Positions 1-7,069 of a DNA stretch of 11,331 nt are shown here, in pieces; positions within the stretch are counted from its first letter, which is position 1; each line of letters starts with the position of its first letter. The DNA is taken from NCBI GenBank assembly GCA_025358395.1, contig JANYJT010000016.1:1-11331 (forward strand). The letters are read 5' to 3'. The translations under genes and the position numbers were made by a program. The stretch is from Bacteroidia bacterium (GTDB lineage Bacteria > Bacteroidota > Bacteroidia > Bacteroidales > Prolixibacteraceae). The notes under the pieces were generated by a model that was given only the letters and a program-made list of their open reading frames with translations, was not told where the DNA came from and did not search any database.

Positions 1-61
1 AAAAAAACAATTGTTAGCCATTTACTTTCCGGAAAGATTTTTGATATATTTACATTCATGA

Positions 62-92
62 TTTGCCAAAATCAAACCGTGTTAGATTTTTG
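62..92 (+). promoter_or_regulatory. Candidate Bacteroidota-type promoter for the receiver gene
   Basis: A TTTG at 62-65 is followed after 19 bases by GATTTTTG at 85-92, which matches 7 of 8 positions of the Bacteroidota -7 element TAnnTTTG (the first T is G). The spacing agrees with the -33/-7 arrangement known for this phylum. It would start transcription near base 99 and give a leader of about 30 bases before the ATG at 131. Nothing else is recognisable in bases 1-130. The element is imperfect, so this is a modest prediction. Confidence 0.4.
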
Positions 93-130
93 TTTAGATT
101 GGACACTGAATCCCATTAATACTGACCGCT

Positions 131-640
131 ATGCAAAGAAAGACTGATCCATTGATTTTTATCGTGGAAGATAATCCGGTTTATAATAAGCTGGTTGTCA
201 ATTATTTACAATCAAAGAGGTTTAATCGCATTGAAAGCTTTTTTAGTGGTGAAGAGTGCTTAAAAAGAATCAGCGAGAAACCTGATATTATCATTCAAGA
301 CTACCTGCTTGAAGGAATTGATGGTATCGGAGTCTTGAAACATGTCAAAAAGCAACTCCCCCACACCGAATTTATCTTCCTTTCCGGGCAAGACAGCGTA
401 GATGTTGCCGTCAATACCTTAAAACTTGGGGCTTTCGATTATATAGTCAAAGACCAAATGGCATTGAAAAAACTGACCGATAAAATATCCAAAATTTTAG
501 CCTTGCAGGATTTGGTAAAAAGCAACAAAAGGTACAAAACGGGCATTATGCTTTTCTTTTTAGCTCTGGCAGCAATTGTTTTAATTCTTGTATGTCTAAG
601 CTTAATTTACCCAACTAAGTTCAATTTTTTTGGGCATTAG
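131..640 (+). CDS. Membrane-anchored single receiver-domain (CheY-like) protein
   Basis: This 169-residue protein is a two-component receiver domain followed by one transmembrane helix and no output domain. The phosphorylation site is complete: acidic pair E13-D14, acceptor D57 in QDYLLEGIDG, switch residue S85 in FLSGQ and conserved K107 in IVKDQ. Residues 117-137 form a basic linker (SNKRYK), and residues 138-160 are a continuous hydrophobic helix followed by a nine-residue tail. This predicts a cytoplasmic receiver held to the inner membrane by a C-terminal anchor. No DNA-binding, kinase or enzymatic domain is present and no histidine kinase lies nearby, so it may act as a phosphate sink or a protein-interaction switch. 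The partner is unknown. The ATG at 131 leaves the first beta strand of the receiver intact. The gene appears to be a single-gene transcript, with a candidate promoter at 62-92 and a terminator at 659-687. Confidence 0.85.
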   Translation: MQRKTDPLIFIVEDNPVYNKLVVNYLQSKRFNRIESFFSGEECLKRISEKPDIIIQDYLLEGIDGIGVLKHVKKQLPHTEFIFLSGQDSVDVAVNTLKLGAFDYIVKDQMALKKLTDKISKILALQDLVKSNKRYKTGIMLFFLALAAIVLILVCLSLIYPTKFNFFGH

Positions 641-658
641 AATAAAATCTCTATCTGG

Positions 659-687
659 TAGCCGCTGCATTAGCGGCTATTTTTTTG
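659..687 (+). terminator. Rho-independent terminator of the receiver gene
   Basis: A perfect 8-bp stem, TAGCCGCT (659-666) with AGCGGCTA (672-679), has a 5-base loop and is followed by seven T (680-686). It lies 19 bases after the receiver stop codon and works in the plus direction. The 3' arm overlaps the stop codon (677-679) of the convergent protease gene. In the minus direction the hairpin is not followed directly by a T-run, so termination there would be weaker. Confidence 0.85.
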
Positions 688-2365
688 TCTTTTTTTGAGC
701 GGAAGCCGGGTTTAATAATTCTCGGTATTCAAGGTTATTTGACAGAATCAATTTGGCTTTGTCGAGATCAGTATCTTCTCTGAAAGAGGCTATTACAGCC
801 CCCTTCTGATAGTAATACCTGGTTACGATTTCATCAGACAAGACACTGCAAACCTCTTTCCTGAATTTTTTCAGATCGGCCTCCACGTTTATTGTCAACT
901 TTTTTTCCAAGGCATCAAATTCCGCTTTGGTCTCTTCATATGATCTTTCTTTTTTAGCTGTCTCAATCAATCCTTTCAAAACCTGCTCACTTCTTGATTC
1001 GTATGAAAATTTCCTGGTGCCAAGAAACTGGTGAAAGTCCTCGAAAATCTGATCATCAATTTCGAATCGGTCCGGTGGAGCAATAGAGGGATGTAAAGCT
1101 GCGAATCGGGTTGCAAAATCAAATATTATGTTCTCCTGAATAAGTTTATAGGCAAGATCACAAAGTGTATCCTGATCCAATTTGACATCTGGAATGATTC
1201 CACCGCCATCAAAAACTTTACGACCATCCTTGGTGGCAAATTGATGAATCAATGAATCAGGGATGTTGCCAACACTACCATCCTTGTTCCTGTGGGCGTA
1301 GTCAAGAGCCTGGATACATCTTCCGCTGGGAATATAGTACTTGGCTGTTGTAACTTTTAGTTTGGTGTTGTAGCTTAAATCTCTCGTCGTTTGAACAAGA
1401 CCTTTGCCAAAAGTTCTTTTGCCCATAATAACCGCCCGATCCAGATCCTGTAATGCGCCGGCAACGATTTCTGATGCAGATGCAGAACCTCTGTTAACCA
1501 GTATCACCAAAGGCATAATTGTGTCAACAGGCTGTTCGGTGGCACGATAAGTTTTGTCCCATTGTGCAACTTTCCCTTTTGTACTTACCACTTCTTCGCC
1601 ATGCTTAACAAAAAGATTGACCGTCTTTACTGCCTCACCAAGCAGTCCGCCAGGATTTGAACGCAGGTCAATAATCATGTTTGTAGCACCTTTTTTATCT
1701 CTTAGCTCCACGAAGGAATTTTTGATCCGATCCGCGCAACCATCGGTGAAACTGGAAAGGCGAATATACCCGGTTTTTGAATCGAGCATGCCATAATAGG
1801 TAACCGGATCAATTTTAATCTCCTCTCTGATCAGGTCGACATCAAAGGTTTTTTTTGTATCAGGACGAAGCATTTTCAACTTTAAAAGCTTCTTGGCAGG
1901 ACCTTTTAATCCGGCTGAAACCTCTTCTACGGTGGATTTACTAACTGATTTGCCATCCAATTCAAGAAAAATATCGCCTGCCTTTAATCCGGCTTTCTGC
2001 GCTGGGAATCCCTCATAGGGTTCTGCAACCAAGATCTTATCCCCTCTTTTACTGATCAAGGCACCTATACCACCGTACTCACCTGTGGTCATAAATTTGA
2101 AGTCGTCCATTTCAGACTCTGGTATATAGGTGGTATATGGATCAAGCGACTCCAACATGTCATCGATCCCTGTCTTAATGAGCTTCTCAGGCTTGACTTC
2201 TTCCACATAAAAAAGATTAAGCTCACGGAAAAGGGTATAGAAAATATCCAGGTTTTTGGATATCTCAAAGTTTTTCTGGTCTATCTTGAAACTCCAGAAG
2301 GACAATCCCATGATAACTGCTATCGATAAAGCCAGGGCGGCTTTCAGAATCCGGTTCGTCTTCAT
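677..2365 (-). CDS. S41 family C-terminal processing peptidase (CtpA/Prc type)
   Basis: The 562-residue serine protease belongs to the tail-specific protease family, which cleaves substrates after binding their C-terminus through a PDZ domain. Residues 8-27 form an uncleaved-looking signal anchor, so the enzyme should act in the periplasm. A PDZ domain spans about 85-170 (GEYGGIGALI at 95-104, AGLKAGDIFLELDG at 125-138). The peptidase core includes GYIRLSSF (199-206) and IDLRSNPGG (232-240). The catalytic centre is S296 in GSASASE with K321 and Q325 in TFGKGLVQ. The Ser-Lys spacing of 25 and Lys-Gln spacing of 4 equal those in Prc and CtpB. The C-terminal 430-550 region is helical and charged, as in longer members of this family in Bacteroidota. 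In related genomes this gene commonly follows rnpA (family knowledge from memory); here it is about 7 kb away. An exact -7 box for this strand lies at 2409-2416. The physiological substrate is unknown. Confidence 0.93.
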   Translation of the reverse strand: MKTNRILKAALALSIAVIMGLSFWSFKIDQKNFEISKNLDIFYTLFRELNLFYVEEVKPEKLIKTGIDDMLESLDPYTTYIPESEMDDFKFMTTGEYGGIGALISKRGDKILVAEPYEGFPAQKAGLKAGDIFLELDGKSVSKSTVEEVSAGLKGPAKKLLKLKMLRPDTKKTFDVDLIREEIKIDPVTYYGMLDSKTGYIRLSSFTDGCADRIKNSFVELRDKKGATNMIIDLRSNPGGLLGEAVKTVNLFVKHGEEVVSTKGKVAQWDKTYRATEQPVDTIMPLVILVNRGSASASEIVAGALQDLDRAVIMGKRTFGKGLVQTTRDLSYNTKLKVTTAKYYIPSGRCIQALDYAHRNKDGSVGNIPDSLIHQFATKDGRKVFDGGGIIPDVKLDQDTLCDLAYKLIQENIIFDFATRFAALHPSIAPPDRFEIDDQIFEDFHQFLGTRKFSYESRSEQVLKGLIETAKKERSYEETKAEFDALEKKLTINVEADLKKFRKEVCSVLSDEIVTRYYYQKGAVIASFREDTDLDKAKLILSNNLEYRELLNPASAQKKTKK

Positions 2366-2408
2366 ATGTTGATACGTATTACTTTATAATTGACTCCTGT
2401 AAAGAGGG

Positions 2409-2416
2409 CAAAGTTA
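2409..2416 (-). promoter_or_regulatory. -7 promoter element for the S41 protease gene
   Basis: CAAAGTTA on the plus strand reads TAACTTTG on the minus strand, an exact match to the Bacteroidota -7 element TAnnTTTG. Transcription would begin near 2402, giving a 5' leader of roughly 35-40 bases before the protease ATG at 2365. No clear -33 TTTG is visible at the expected distance. It is back to back with the rsgA box 35 bases away. Confidence 0.55.
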
Positions 2417-2451
2417 ATAATTCATGCATTAGCACATTCCTGCAAATTGTC

Positions 2452-2459
2452 TACTTTTG
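2452..2459 (+). promoter_or_regulatory. -7 promoter element for rsgA; decides the rsgA start
   Basis: TACTTTTG is an exact match to TAnnTTTG. A TTAG at 2429-2432, 19 bases upstream, matches 3 of 4 positions of the -33 element. Transcription would begin near 2466, about 11 bases before the TTG at 2477. The element lies inside the 5' extension of the rsgA reading frame that begins with a TTG at 2390, which argues that the extension is not translated. Confidence 0.55.
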
Positions 2460-2476
2460 AAAATAAAATCATCGTA

Positions 2477-3427
2477 TTGGAAAAAGGTTTGGTTATACGT
2501 TCAACCGGGAGTTGGTACACTGTCAGGAACGATGATGGGGATACCATTGATTGCCGTATCAAAGGGAAATTGCGGATGAAAGGAGTTCGGACAACCAATC
2601 CTGTTTCAGTAGGGGATCGGATTAAATATCAGATTCAGGAGGATGAAACTACGCCGAACGGAAGGTGTGGTGTTATATATGAGATAGAACCAAGGAAAAA
2701 CTACATCATCCGCAAATCGTCCAATTTATCGAAAGAAAGCCAAATCATAGCCGCGAATGTTGATCAGCTTTTTCTGATTGTTACTGTTAATTATCCGGTT
2801 ACCCTGACCGGTTTTATAGATCGTTACCTCATTTCTGCGGAAGCCTACAGAATACCTGCCGGGATCGTTTTCAATAAAATTGACCTTTATTCAGAGGAGG
2901 ATCTGGCCCGGTTGGAAGAATTGATCTATATATATGAAGGTATCGGTTACAAATGTTTCAGGGTATCGGCTAAAAGGCAATTTAACATCGATCGGCTCAT
3001 GGAGCACCTTCATGGTAAGATAACACTCTTTTCAGGACATTCAGGGGTAGGAAAGTCATCACTGCTAAACTGCCTCAACCCGGCACTTCTAATTAAAACC
3101 AACGAAATATCCGATCACCACCAGCAAGGAAAACATACGACAACATTTGCTGAAATGCATATTCTGTCGGATGACAGCTACTTAATTGATACTCCCGGAA
3201 TACGGGGTTTTGGTGTAATTGACATGGAAAAAACTGAGATTTCGCATTATTTCCCTGAAATGTTCAGGTTGCTGGATAAATGTCGCTTTTTCAATTGCAC
3301 CCATTTGCATGAGCCGGGCTGCGCAGTAAAAGAAGCGGTTGGTTTAGGTAGTGTCTCCGGCTCCAGATATGAATCATACCGATCTCTCATGGAAGAGGAC
3401 AATGCAAGGTATAGGGCGGCGTTTTAA
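2477..3427 (+). CDS. rsgA: Ribosome small subunit-dependent GTPase A (RsgA/YjeQ)
   Basis: RsgA is a GTPase that assists late maturation of the 30S ribosomal subunit. From the TTG at 2477 the protein has 316 residues, the usual family length. An N-terminal OB fold begins at GLVIRSTGSWYTV. The circularly permuted GTPase follows with motifs in the order G4 NKID (133-136), G5 SAK (164-166), G1 GHSGVGKS (187-194), G2 GKHTTT (218-223) and G3 DTPG (238-241). A zinc knuckle ends the protein: C269, C274, H276 and C282. The frame is open further upstream to a TTG at 2390, which would add 29 residues. I prefer 2477 because a promoter -7 box (2452-2459) lies within that extension, the extension is not like the family, and homologues in this phylum begin just before GLVI. 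No ATG is available, so the start is TTG either way. The gene is divergent from the protease and is followed by a G-rich repeat array. Confidence 0.94.
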   Translation: MEKGLVIRSTGSWYTVRNDDGDTIDCRIKGKLRMKGVRTTNPVSVGDRIKYQIQEDETTPNGRCGVIYEIEPRKNYIIRKSSNLSKESQIIAANVDQLFLIVTVNYPVTLTGFIDRYLISAEAYRIPAGIVFNKIDLYSEEDLARLEELIYIYEGIGYKCFRVSAKRQFNIDRLMEHLHGKITLFSGHSGVGKSSLLNCLNPALLIKTNEISDHHQQGKHTTTFAEMHILSDDSYLIDTPGIRGFGVIDMEKTEISHYFPEMFRLLDKCRFFNCTHLHEPGCAVKEAVGLGSVSGSRYESYRSLMEEDNARYRAAF

Positions 3428-3435
3428 AGGAAAGA

Positions 3436-3536
3436 GGGGACGACGGGGATGAACTGGGATGACGGGATGACGGGGATGACTGGGAAGACTGGGACGACGG
3501 GGATGACGGGGAAGACTGGGACGACGGGGAAGAGCT
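3436..3536 (+). repeat. G-rich degenerate direct-repeat array (11 units)
   Basis: Eleven units of 8-11 bases, consensus GGG(G)A-T/C/A-GAC(T), run without interruption for 101 bases after the rsgA stop. Each unit starts with a run of three or four G, separated by about five bases, so the plus strand (and the rsgA transcript, if it reads through) could fold into G-quadruplexes. Unit lengths from left to right are 9, 11, 8, 8, 10, 9, 8, 9, 10, 8 and 11. The remaining bases to 3620 hold only a weak hairpin and the zwf leader. No exact -7 box for zwf was found here. Confidence 0.85.
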
Positions 3537-3565
3537 GTCAAATTAAGAGCTGGAGGGTTGGAGAG

Positions 3566-3586
3566 AAACGTTGGGACGGTTTTTTC
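3566..3586 (+). terminator. Weak hairpin with T-run after rsgA
   Basis: AAACGT (3566-3571) can pair with ACGGTTT (3576-3582) with one bulged G and a TGGG loop, and the T-run 3580-3585 follows. The stem is short and A/T-rich, so it is a poor terminator on its own. It is the only terminator-like structure between rsgA and zwf. Confidence 0.25.
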
Positions 3587-3620
3587 GTATAGCACAAGAT
3601 TGGACCTTTAATTATTTACA

Positions 3621-5132
3621 ATGAACAACCCTGAACCACTTATCCTGATCATCTTTGGAGCATCCGGCGATCTGACCAAAAGAAAGCTTATACCGGCATT
3701 GTATGAATTGTTTGAGCAAAAACTTTTACCCGAAAAAATTGCTGTTTTAGGGGTATCCAGGACAGACCTTTCTGATCAGGAATTCAGGCAGAAAATGATG
3801 GAATTTTTACCGAATACCTCAAAAAATGAGGATCAACTGACAACTTTTCTAGAATCACTATTTTACCAATCGCTTGAAACATCCTTTGCCGACGATTATC
3901 TCAAACTGAAAAAACGACTTGAGACGCTCGGGCAAACATTGGCGATACCTGCCAATTATATTTTTTACCTTTCCACACCTCCATTGTTATACCAGGTAAT
4001 TCCCCAGATCCTCGCTGAAACCGGCCTCAACGATGTGTCCAGGGGATTCAGGAGAATCATCATTGAAAAGCCTTTCGGAACAGATCTTAATTCTGCAAAG
4101 GAGCTAAACAGAAAGTTGCTCTCGTTTTATACAGAGGATCAATTGTACCGGATTGATCACTATCTTGGCAAAGAGACTGTACAAAACATGCTGGTAACCC
4201 GTTTCTCCAATGGAATTTTCGAACCCATCTGGAATCAGAATTTTATTCATCATGTTGAAATTACCTCAGCTGAAACTTTGGGTGTAGAGGATCGTGGAGG
4301 ATATTATGATCATTCGGGAGCATTGCGTGACATGGTTCAGAACCACCTGATGCAGCTGGTCGGACTGATTGCCATGGAGCCGCCTGTAGTCATTGAGGCA
4401 AATGCTATCCGAAACGAGATGTTAAAAGTGTTTCAATCCATGCGCCCAATTCTGGAGGAGGATGTCGCAAAGCATGTCTTTCGCGGACAGTACACGCAAT
4501 CTCATATCGGCCCGGATCTTGTCAAAGGCTACCGCGATGAAAAGGGCGTAGATCCAATGTCCAAAACTGAAACCTTCGTCGCGCTTAAATTCTTTATCGA
4601 TAACTTCCGCTGGGCCGGAGTACCTTTCTATATCCGAACCGGTAAAAAATTGCCTACACGGGTGACTGAAGTTGTCATCTATTTCAAAACCACTCCACAT
4701 CATCTTTTTGTTTATCAGACTGATAGTGAACCGGTCAACAATCAGCTTGTTCTGCGCATTCAACCCGACGAAGGGATATTGTTAAAAATGGGGATGAAGG
4801 TTCCCGGAGCAGGCTTCCGGGTACAAACCATGAACATGGATTTTCACTACAATGAACTTTTCGACACGTATCTGCCATCCGCATACAGCAGGTTGTTGCT
4901 GGATTGTATGCATGGCGATGCGACACTGTATTCGCGTAGTGATGCTGTCGAAAAGGCATGGGAATATGTGCAGCCCATCCTGGATGCCTGGCAAAATAAT
5001 CCCGATATTCCGGTTTATGGTTATCCTGCCGGTACCTGGGGCCCTGAAACGGTGGATAACCTCGTTGAAAACAGCATCTGGCGAAGGCCTTGTAAAAATC
5101 TCGCGCATGATGGGGAATATTGTGAGTTATAA
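3621..5132 (+). CDS. zwf: Glucose-6-phosphate 1-dehydrogenase
   Basis: This cytoplasmic enzyme oxidises glucose 6-phosphate to 6-phosphogluconolactone with NAD(P)+, the entry step of the oxidative pentose phosphate pathway. The 503-residue length is normal. The N-terminal Rossmann fold has GASGDLTKRK (13-22), followed by EKPFG (149-153). The signature RIDHYLGKE (177-185) supplies substrate-binding residues, and the catalytic histidine is H242 in QNHLMQ. RTGKKL (339-344) and the late AGTWGP (470-475) are also typical. The ATG at 3621 sits directly before the first beta strand. pgl follows after 116 bases on the same strand, so the pair acts in sequence on one metabolite. The usual third gene, gnd, is absent from this window. 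The stop codon lies inside the first unit of a heptamer repeat array, so the last residues (CEL) may be repeat-derived. Confidence 0.97.
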   Translation: MNNPEPLILIIFGASGDLTKRKLIPALYELFEQKLLPEKIAVLGVSRTDLSDQEFRQKMMEFLPNTSKNEDQLTTFLESLFYQSLETSFADDYLKLKKRLETLGQTLAIPANYIFYLSTPPLLYQVIPQILAETGLNDVSRGFRRIIIEKPFGTDLNSAKELNRKLLSFYTEDQLYRIDHYLGKETVQNMLVTRFSNGIFEPIWNQNFIHHVEITSAETLGVEDRGGYYDHSGALRDMVQNHLMQLVGLIAMEPPVVIEANAIRNEMLKVFQSMRPILEEDVAKHVFRGQYTQSHIGPDLVKGYRDEKGVDPMSKTETFVALKFFIDNFRWAGVPFYIRTGKKLPTRVTEVVIYFKTTPHHLFVYQTDSEPVNNQLVLRIQPDEGILLKMGMKVPGAGFRVQTMNMDFHYNELFDTYLPSAYSRLLLDCMHGDATLYSRSDAVEKAWEYVQPILDAWQNNPDIPVYGYPAGTWGPETVDNLVENSIWRRPCKNLAHDGEYCEL

Positions 5133-5248
5133 GTTGAGAGTCGAGAGTTGAGAGTTGAGAACTGAGAGTGGAAAGTGCAGGGGAAGCTCTAAGTGGCCAT
5201 CCGAACAGAACGATTAAATAGTTGAGAACTGAGCGTTGAGAGTTAATT
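5124..5248 (+). repeat. GAGTTGA heptamer direct repeats between zwf and pgl
   Basis: Two blocks of 7-bp units in the same orientation fill most of the zwf-pgl gap. The first (5124-5181) starts in the zwf stop region with GAGTTAT and continues as AAGTTGA, GAGTCGA, GAGTTGA, GAGTTGA, GAACTGA, GAGTGGA and AAGTGCA. The second (5221-5248) reads GTTGAGA, ACTGAGC, GTTGAGA, GTTAATT and runs up to the pgl ATG. A non-repetitive 39-base stretch separates them. No terminator or -7 box is visible, which is consistent with zwf-pgl cotranscription through the repeats. Confidence 0.85.
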
Positions 5249-5983
5249 ATGATGAGAGGGAAATTGAAGATTTATAGGGATCCGGAAGAATTAGCAGACA
5301 AAGTTTCTGATCAATTGATGGAATGTATTGAACAGTCCGACGGAGATAGATATGATATCGCCATCTCGGGAGGATCTTCTCCCAATATTTTATTTGCAGC
5401 TCTGGCATCAAAATATCCCAATTCAAAACTTTGGAGCAAGACCCATTTCTGGTGGGTGGATGAAAGGATGGTTGCTCCGGATGATCCGGAGAGTAATTAC
5501 GGAACAGCGAAACATTTTCTTTTTTCAAAGATCGACATTCCGGAACAAAATATCCACCGGATCCTAGGAGAGAATAATCCTTCGCTGGAGGCTGAAAGCT
5601 ATGCACAGCGAATAAGCCAAACCTTGAACCTGCAACAAGGATGGCCCGCCTTCGACCTTATCTTTTTAGGACTGGGTGATGATGGCCATACAGCGTCAAT
5701 TTTTCCCGACAGGCTGCAATTGTTTAATTCCACCCATATATGTGAAGTGACACAACATCCGACAACTTCTCAGCCACGGGTTACGCTAACAGGAGAAGTG
5801 ATCAACAGAGCTTCAAAAATCTGCTTCCTGGTTACCGGGGCGAACAAATCTGAGAGACTCTCCGAGATTTGGCAAGGCGAAGAAAAGGGGAAACGGTTGC
5901 CAGCTTTCTATGTGAAACCGGTTAACGGTGAATTGTTTTGGTTTACAGACGCTAAGGCAGCCAAATATCTAAGCGATCTCTAA
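5249..5983 (+). CDS. pgl: 6-phosphogluconolactonase
   Basis: This enzyme hydrolyses 6-phosphogluconolactone, the product of the upstream zwf enzyme, to 6-phosphogluconate. The 244-residue protein is of the DevB/SOL type, related to glucosamine-6-phosphate isomerases. Visible motifs are AISGGSSP (38-45, phosphate binding), WWVDER (68-73), SNYG (82-85), FLGLGDDGHTASIFP (139-153) with the likely active-site residues D144, D145 and H147, RVTLT (177-181) and TGANKSE (196-202). Two ATG codons in tandem (5249 and 5252) could start it. The family start is variable, so I keep the first. Position and function point to one operon with zwf. Nothing is unusual in the protein itself. Confidence 0.95.
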   Translation: MMRGKLKIYRDPEELADKVSDQLMECIEQSDGDRYDIAISGGSSPNILFAALASKYPNSKLWSKTHFWWVDERMVAPDDPESNYGTAKHFLFSKIDIPEQNIHRILGENNPSLEAESYAQRISQTLNLQQGWPAFDLIFLGLGDDGHTASIFPDRLQLFNSTHICEVTQHPTTSQPRVTLTGEVINRASKICFLVTGANKSERLSEIWQGEEKGKRLPAFYVKPVNGELFWFTDAKAAKYLSDL

Positions 5984-5989
5984 AAACTA

Positions 5990-6020
5990 TTTATTATCAG
6001 GTAAATTAAATCTACTTTTG
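5990..6020 (+). promoter_or_regulatory. Promoter of the EamA transporter gene
   Basis: TACTTTTG at 6013-6020 matches the Bacteroidota -7 element exactly, and TTTA at 5990-5993 matches 3 of 4 bases of the -33 element at a spacing of 19. Transcription would begin near 6027, leaving a leader of about 65 bases before the ATG at 6094. The element lies right after pgl and separates the transporter from the zwf-pgl unit. Confidence 0.6.
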
Positions 6021-6033
6021 CACCTTCCAGTGG

Positions 6034-6101
6034 ATGGGTATGTCCCAAAATTTAGAATCGAAAAGCGTTTTCAGATGAACACAACACCGCACTATGCCTA
6101 A
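6034..6101 (+). other. Two overlapping short upstream ORFs before the EamA gene
   Basis: In the predicted leader an ATG at 6034 opens a 14-codon ORF that stops at 6076-6078. Its TGA overlaps a second ATG (6075) in an ATGA junction. That second ORF (8 codons, MNTTPHYA) stops at 6099-6101, just past the transporter ATG at 6094. The chained overlaps would allow translational coupling, but short ORFs like these arise easily by chance. There is no conserved-peptide or hairpin evidence. Confidence 0.2.
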
Positions 6102-7032
6102 GAATAGAAAAGCCGGACATCTTATCATGTTTGCGGTGACCCTAATTTTTGGAATCAACATACCGCTTTCAAAATCACTTCTTCCTCTTTGGATTTCCCC
6201 GGAGGGATTGACGTTGTCCAGGATCATTTTTGGGGCAGCAGTATTCTGGATTGCCTCCCTTTTCATCCCTCATGAGAAAGTAACATTAAAAGAACATCGC
6301 TTCTTTTTCATTGGGGCGCTGGTAGGAGTGGTTTTTAACCAGGGGCTTTTCATAACCGGACTGAACATGACCTCCCCCATCGATGCCTCTATTATTATCA
6401 CAAGTGGCCCACTTTTTGCCATGATCTTCGCAGCGATCCTGCTGAAAGAACCTATCACCATTTTAAAAATTACAGGTGTATTGGTTGGTGCTTCCGGAGC
6501 CATCCTATTGGTATACAATGGACACCATGCTTCAACGACACATTCCAGCAATCTTACCGGAAATCTGATGGTATTTGGCAGCGCGGTAATCTATGCATTC
6601 TATCTTGTTTTTACCAGACCCTTAACGCTTCGGTATTCTCCTATTACACTGATGAAATGGATGTTTTTGTATGCCTCCATTTTGGTTACTCCTTTTTTTT
6701 ACAAGCAAATTTTATCGGCACCAGTCTATATACATCCCGAGAAAATAGCCGTGATTCAGATGGTTTACACCTTATGCTTCGCGACATTTCTGGCGTATCT
6801 GCTTATTCCAATGGCTCAGCAACGCATCCGTCCGACAACCATTAGCATGTACAACAACTTCCAGCCTTTGGTTGCCTCAATCGTGGCGGTATCGGTTGGA
6901 ATGGACCACTTCAGTGTGATCAAAGGTCTATCTGCCATACTCATTTTTTCCGGGGTTTATCTGGTTACCCGAAGCAAAGCAAGACCAGAAAACGAGAAAG
7001 GCGTTTTGGATGAATGGGAAAAAGCTACTTGA
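6094..7032 (+). CDS. EamA/DMT-superfamily transporter
   Basis: The 312-residue inner membrane protein has ten predicted transmembrane helices (roughly 8-28, 36-58, 70-90, 95-116, 124-142, 155-173, 184-203, 218-238, 250-268, 273-292). They are arranged as two EamA repeats, the drug/metabolite transporter design. Family hallmarks are the first-helix stretch FGINIPLSK (19-27), the ASIIITSGPLFAMIFAAILLKEP segment ending helix 4 (98-120), and the matching second-half TTISMYNNFQPLVASIVAV (248-266). Members export amino acids, metabolites or drugs, and substrate cannot be read from sequence. It sits directly before an aromatic amino acid biosynthesis unit, and one known DMT member, YddG, exports aromatic amino acids. 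That makes such a substrate a guess and no more. It has its own promoter (5990-6020), and its last codons form part of the terminator hairpin at 7016-7060. Confidence 0.92.
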   Translation: MPKNRKAGHLIMFAVTLIFGINIPLSKSLLPLWISPEGLTLSRIIFGAAVFWIASLFIPHEKVTLKEHRFFFIGALVGVVFNQGLFITGLNMTSPIDASIIITSGPLFAMIFAAILLKEPITILKITGVLVGASGAILLVYNGHHASTTHSSNLTGNLMVFGSAVIYAFYLVFTRPLTLRYSPITLMKWMFLYASILVTPFFYKQILSAPVYIHPEKIAVIQMVYTLCFATFLAYLLIPMAQQRIRPTTISMYNNFQPLVASIVAVSVGMDHFSVIKGLSAILIFSGVYLVTRSKARPENEKGVLDEWEKAT

Positions 7033-7060
7033 TTTTGATAAAATCAAGTGGCTTTTTCCC
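7016..7060 (+). terminator. Long terminator hairpin overlapping the EamA gene end
   Basis: The arms 7016-7036 and 7040-7060 pair over 21 bp with a single G·U and a 3-base loop. The inner stem is flanked by AAAAA on the left and TTTTT on the right, so the core behaves as a Rho-independent terminator in either direction. The stop codon of the transporter (7030-7032) lies inside the 5' arm. It isolates the transporter from the aromatic leader promoter 32 bases downstream. Confidence 0.8.
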
Positions 7061-7069
7061 ATTACTTTC

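Noticed and set aside
1554..1796. Plus-strand ORF of 80 codons inside the S41 protease gene
   Set aside because: It is antisense to the conserved protease core, with no domain or promoter.
2390..2476. 29-residue N-terminal extension of RsgA
   Set aside because: It contains an exact promoter -7 box, lacks family similarity and precedes the usual start of the OB fold.
3374..3595. Minus-strand proline/arginine-rich ORF of 73 codons
   Set aside because: It is the reverse reading of the G-rich repeat array; low-complexity composition follows from the repeat, and it overlaps the end of rsgA.
4422..5151. Several ORFs on both strands inside and after zwf
   Set aside because: They are other-frame readings of a full-length, well-conserved G6PD gene and show no recognisable domain.
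5124..5248. CRISPR array
   Set aside because: Units are only 7 bases, contiguous and degenerate, with no spacers of uniform length and no cas genes nearby.
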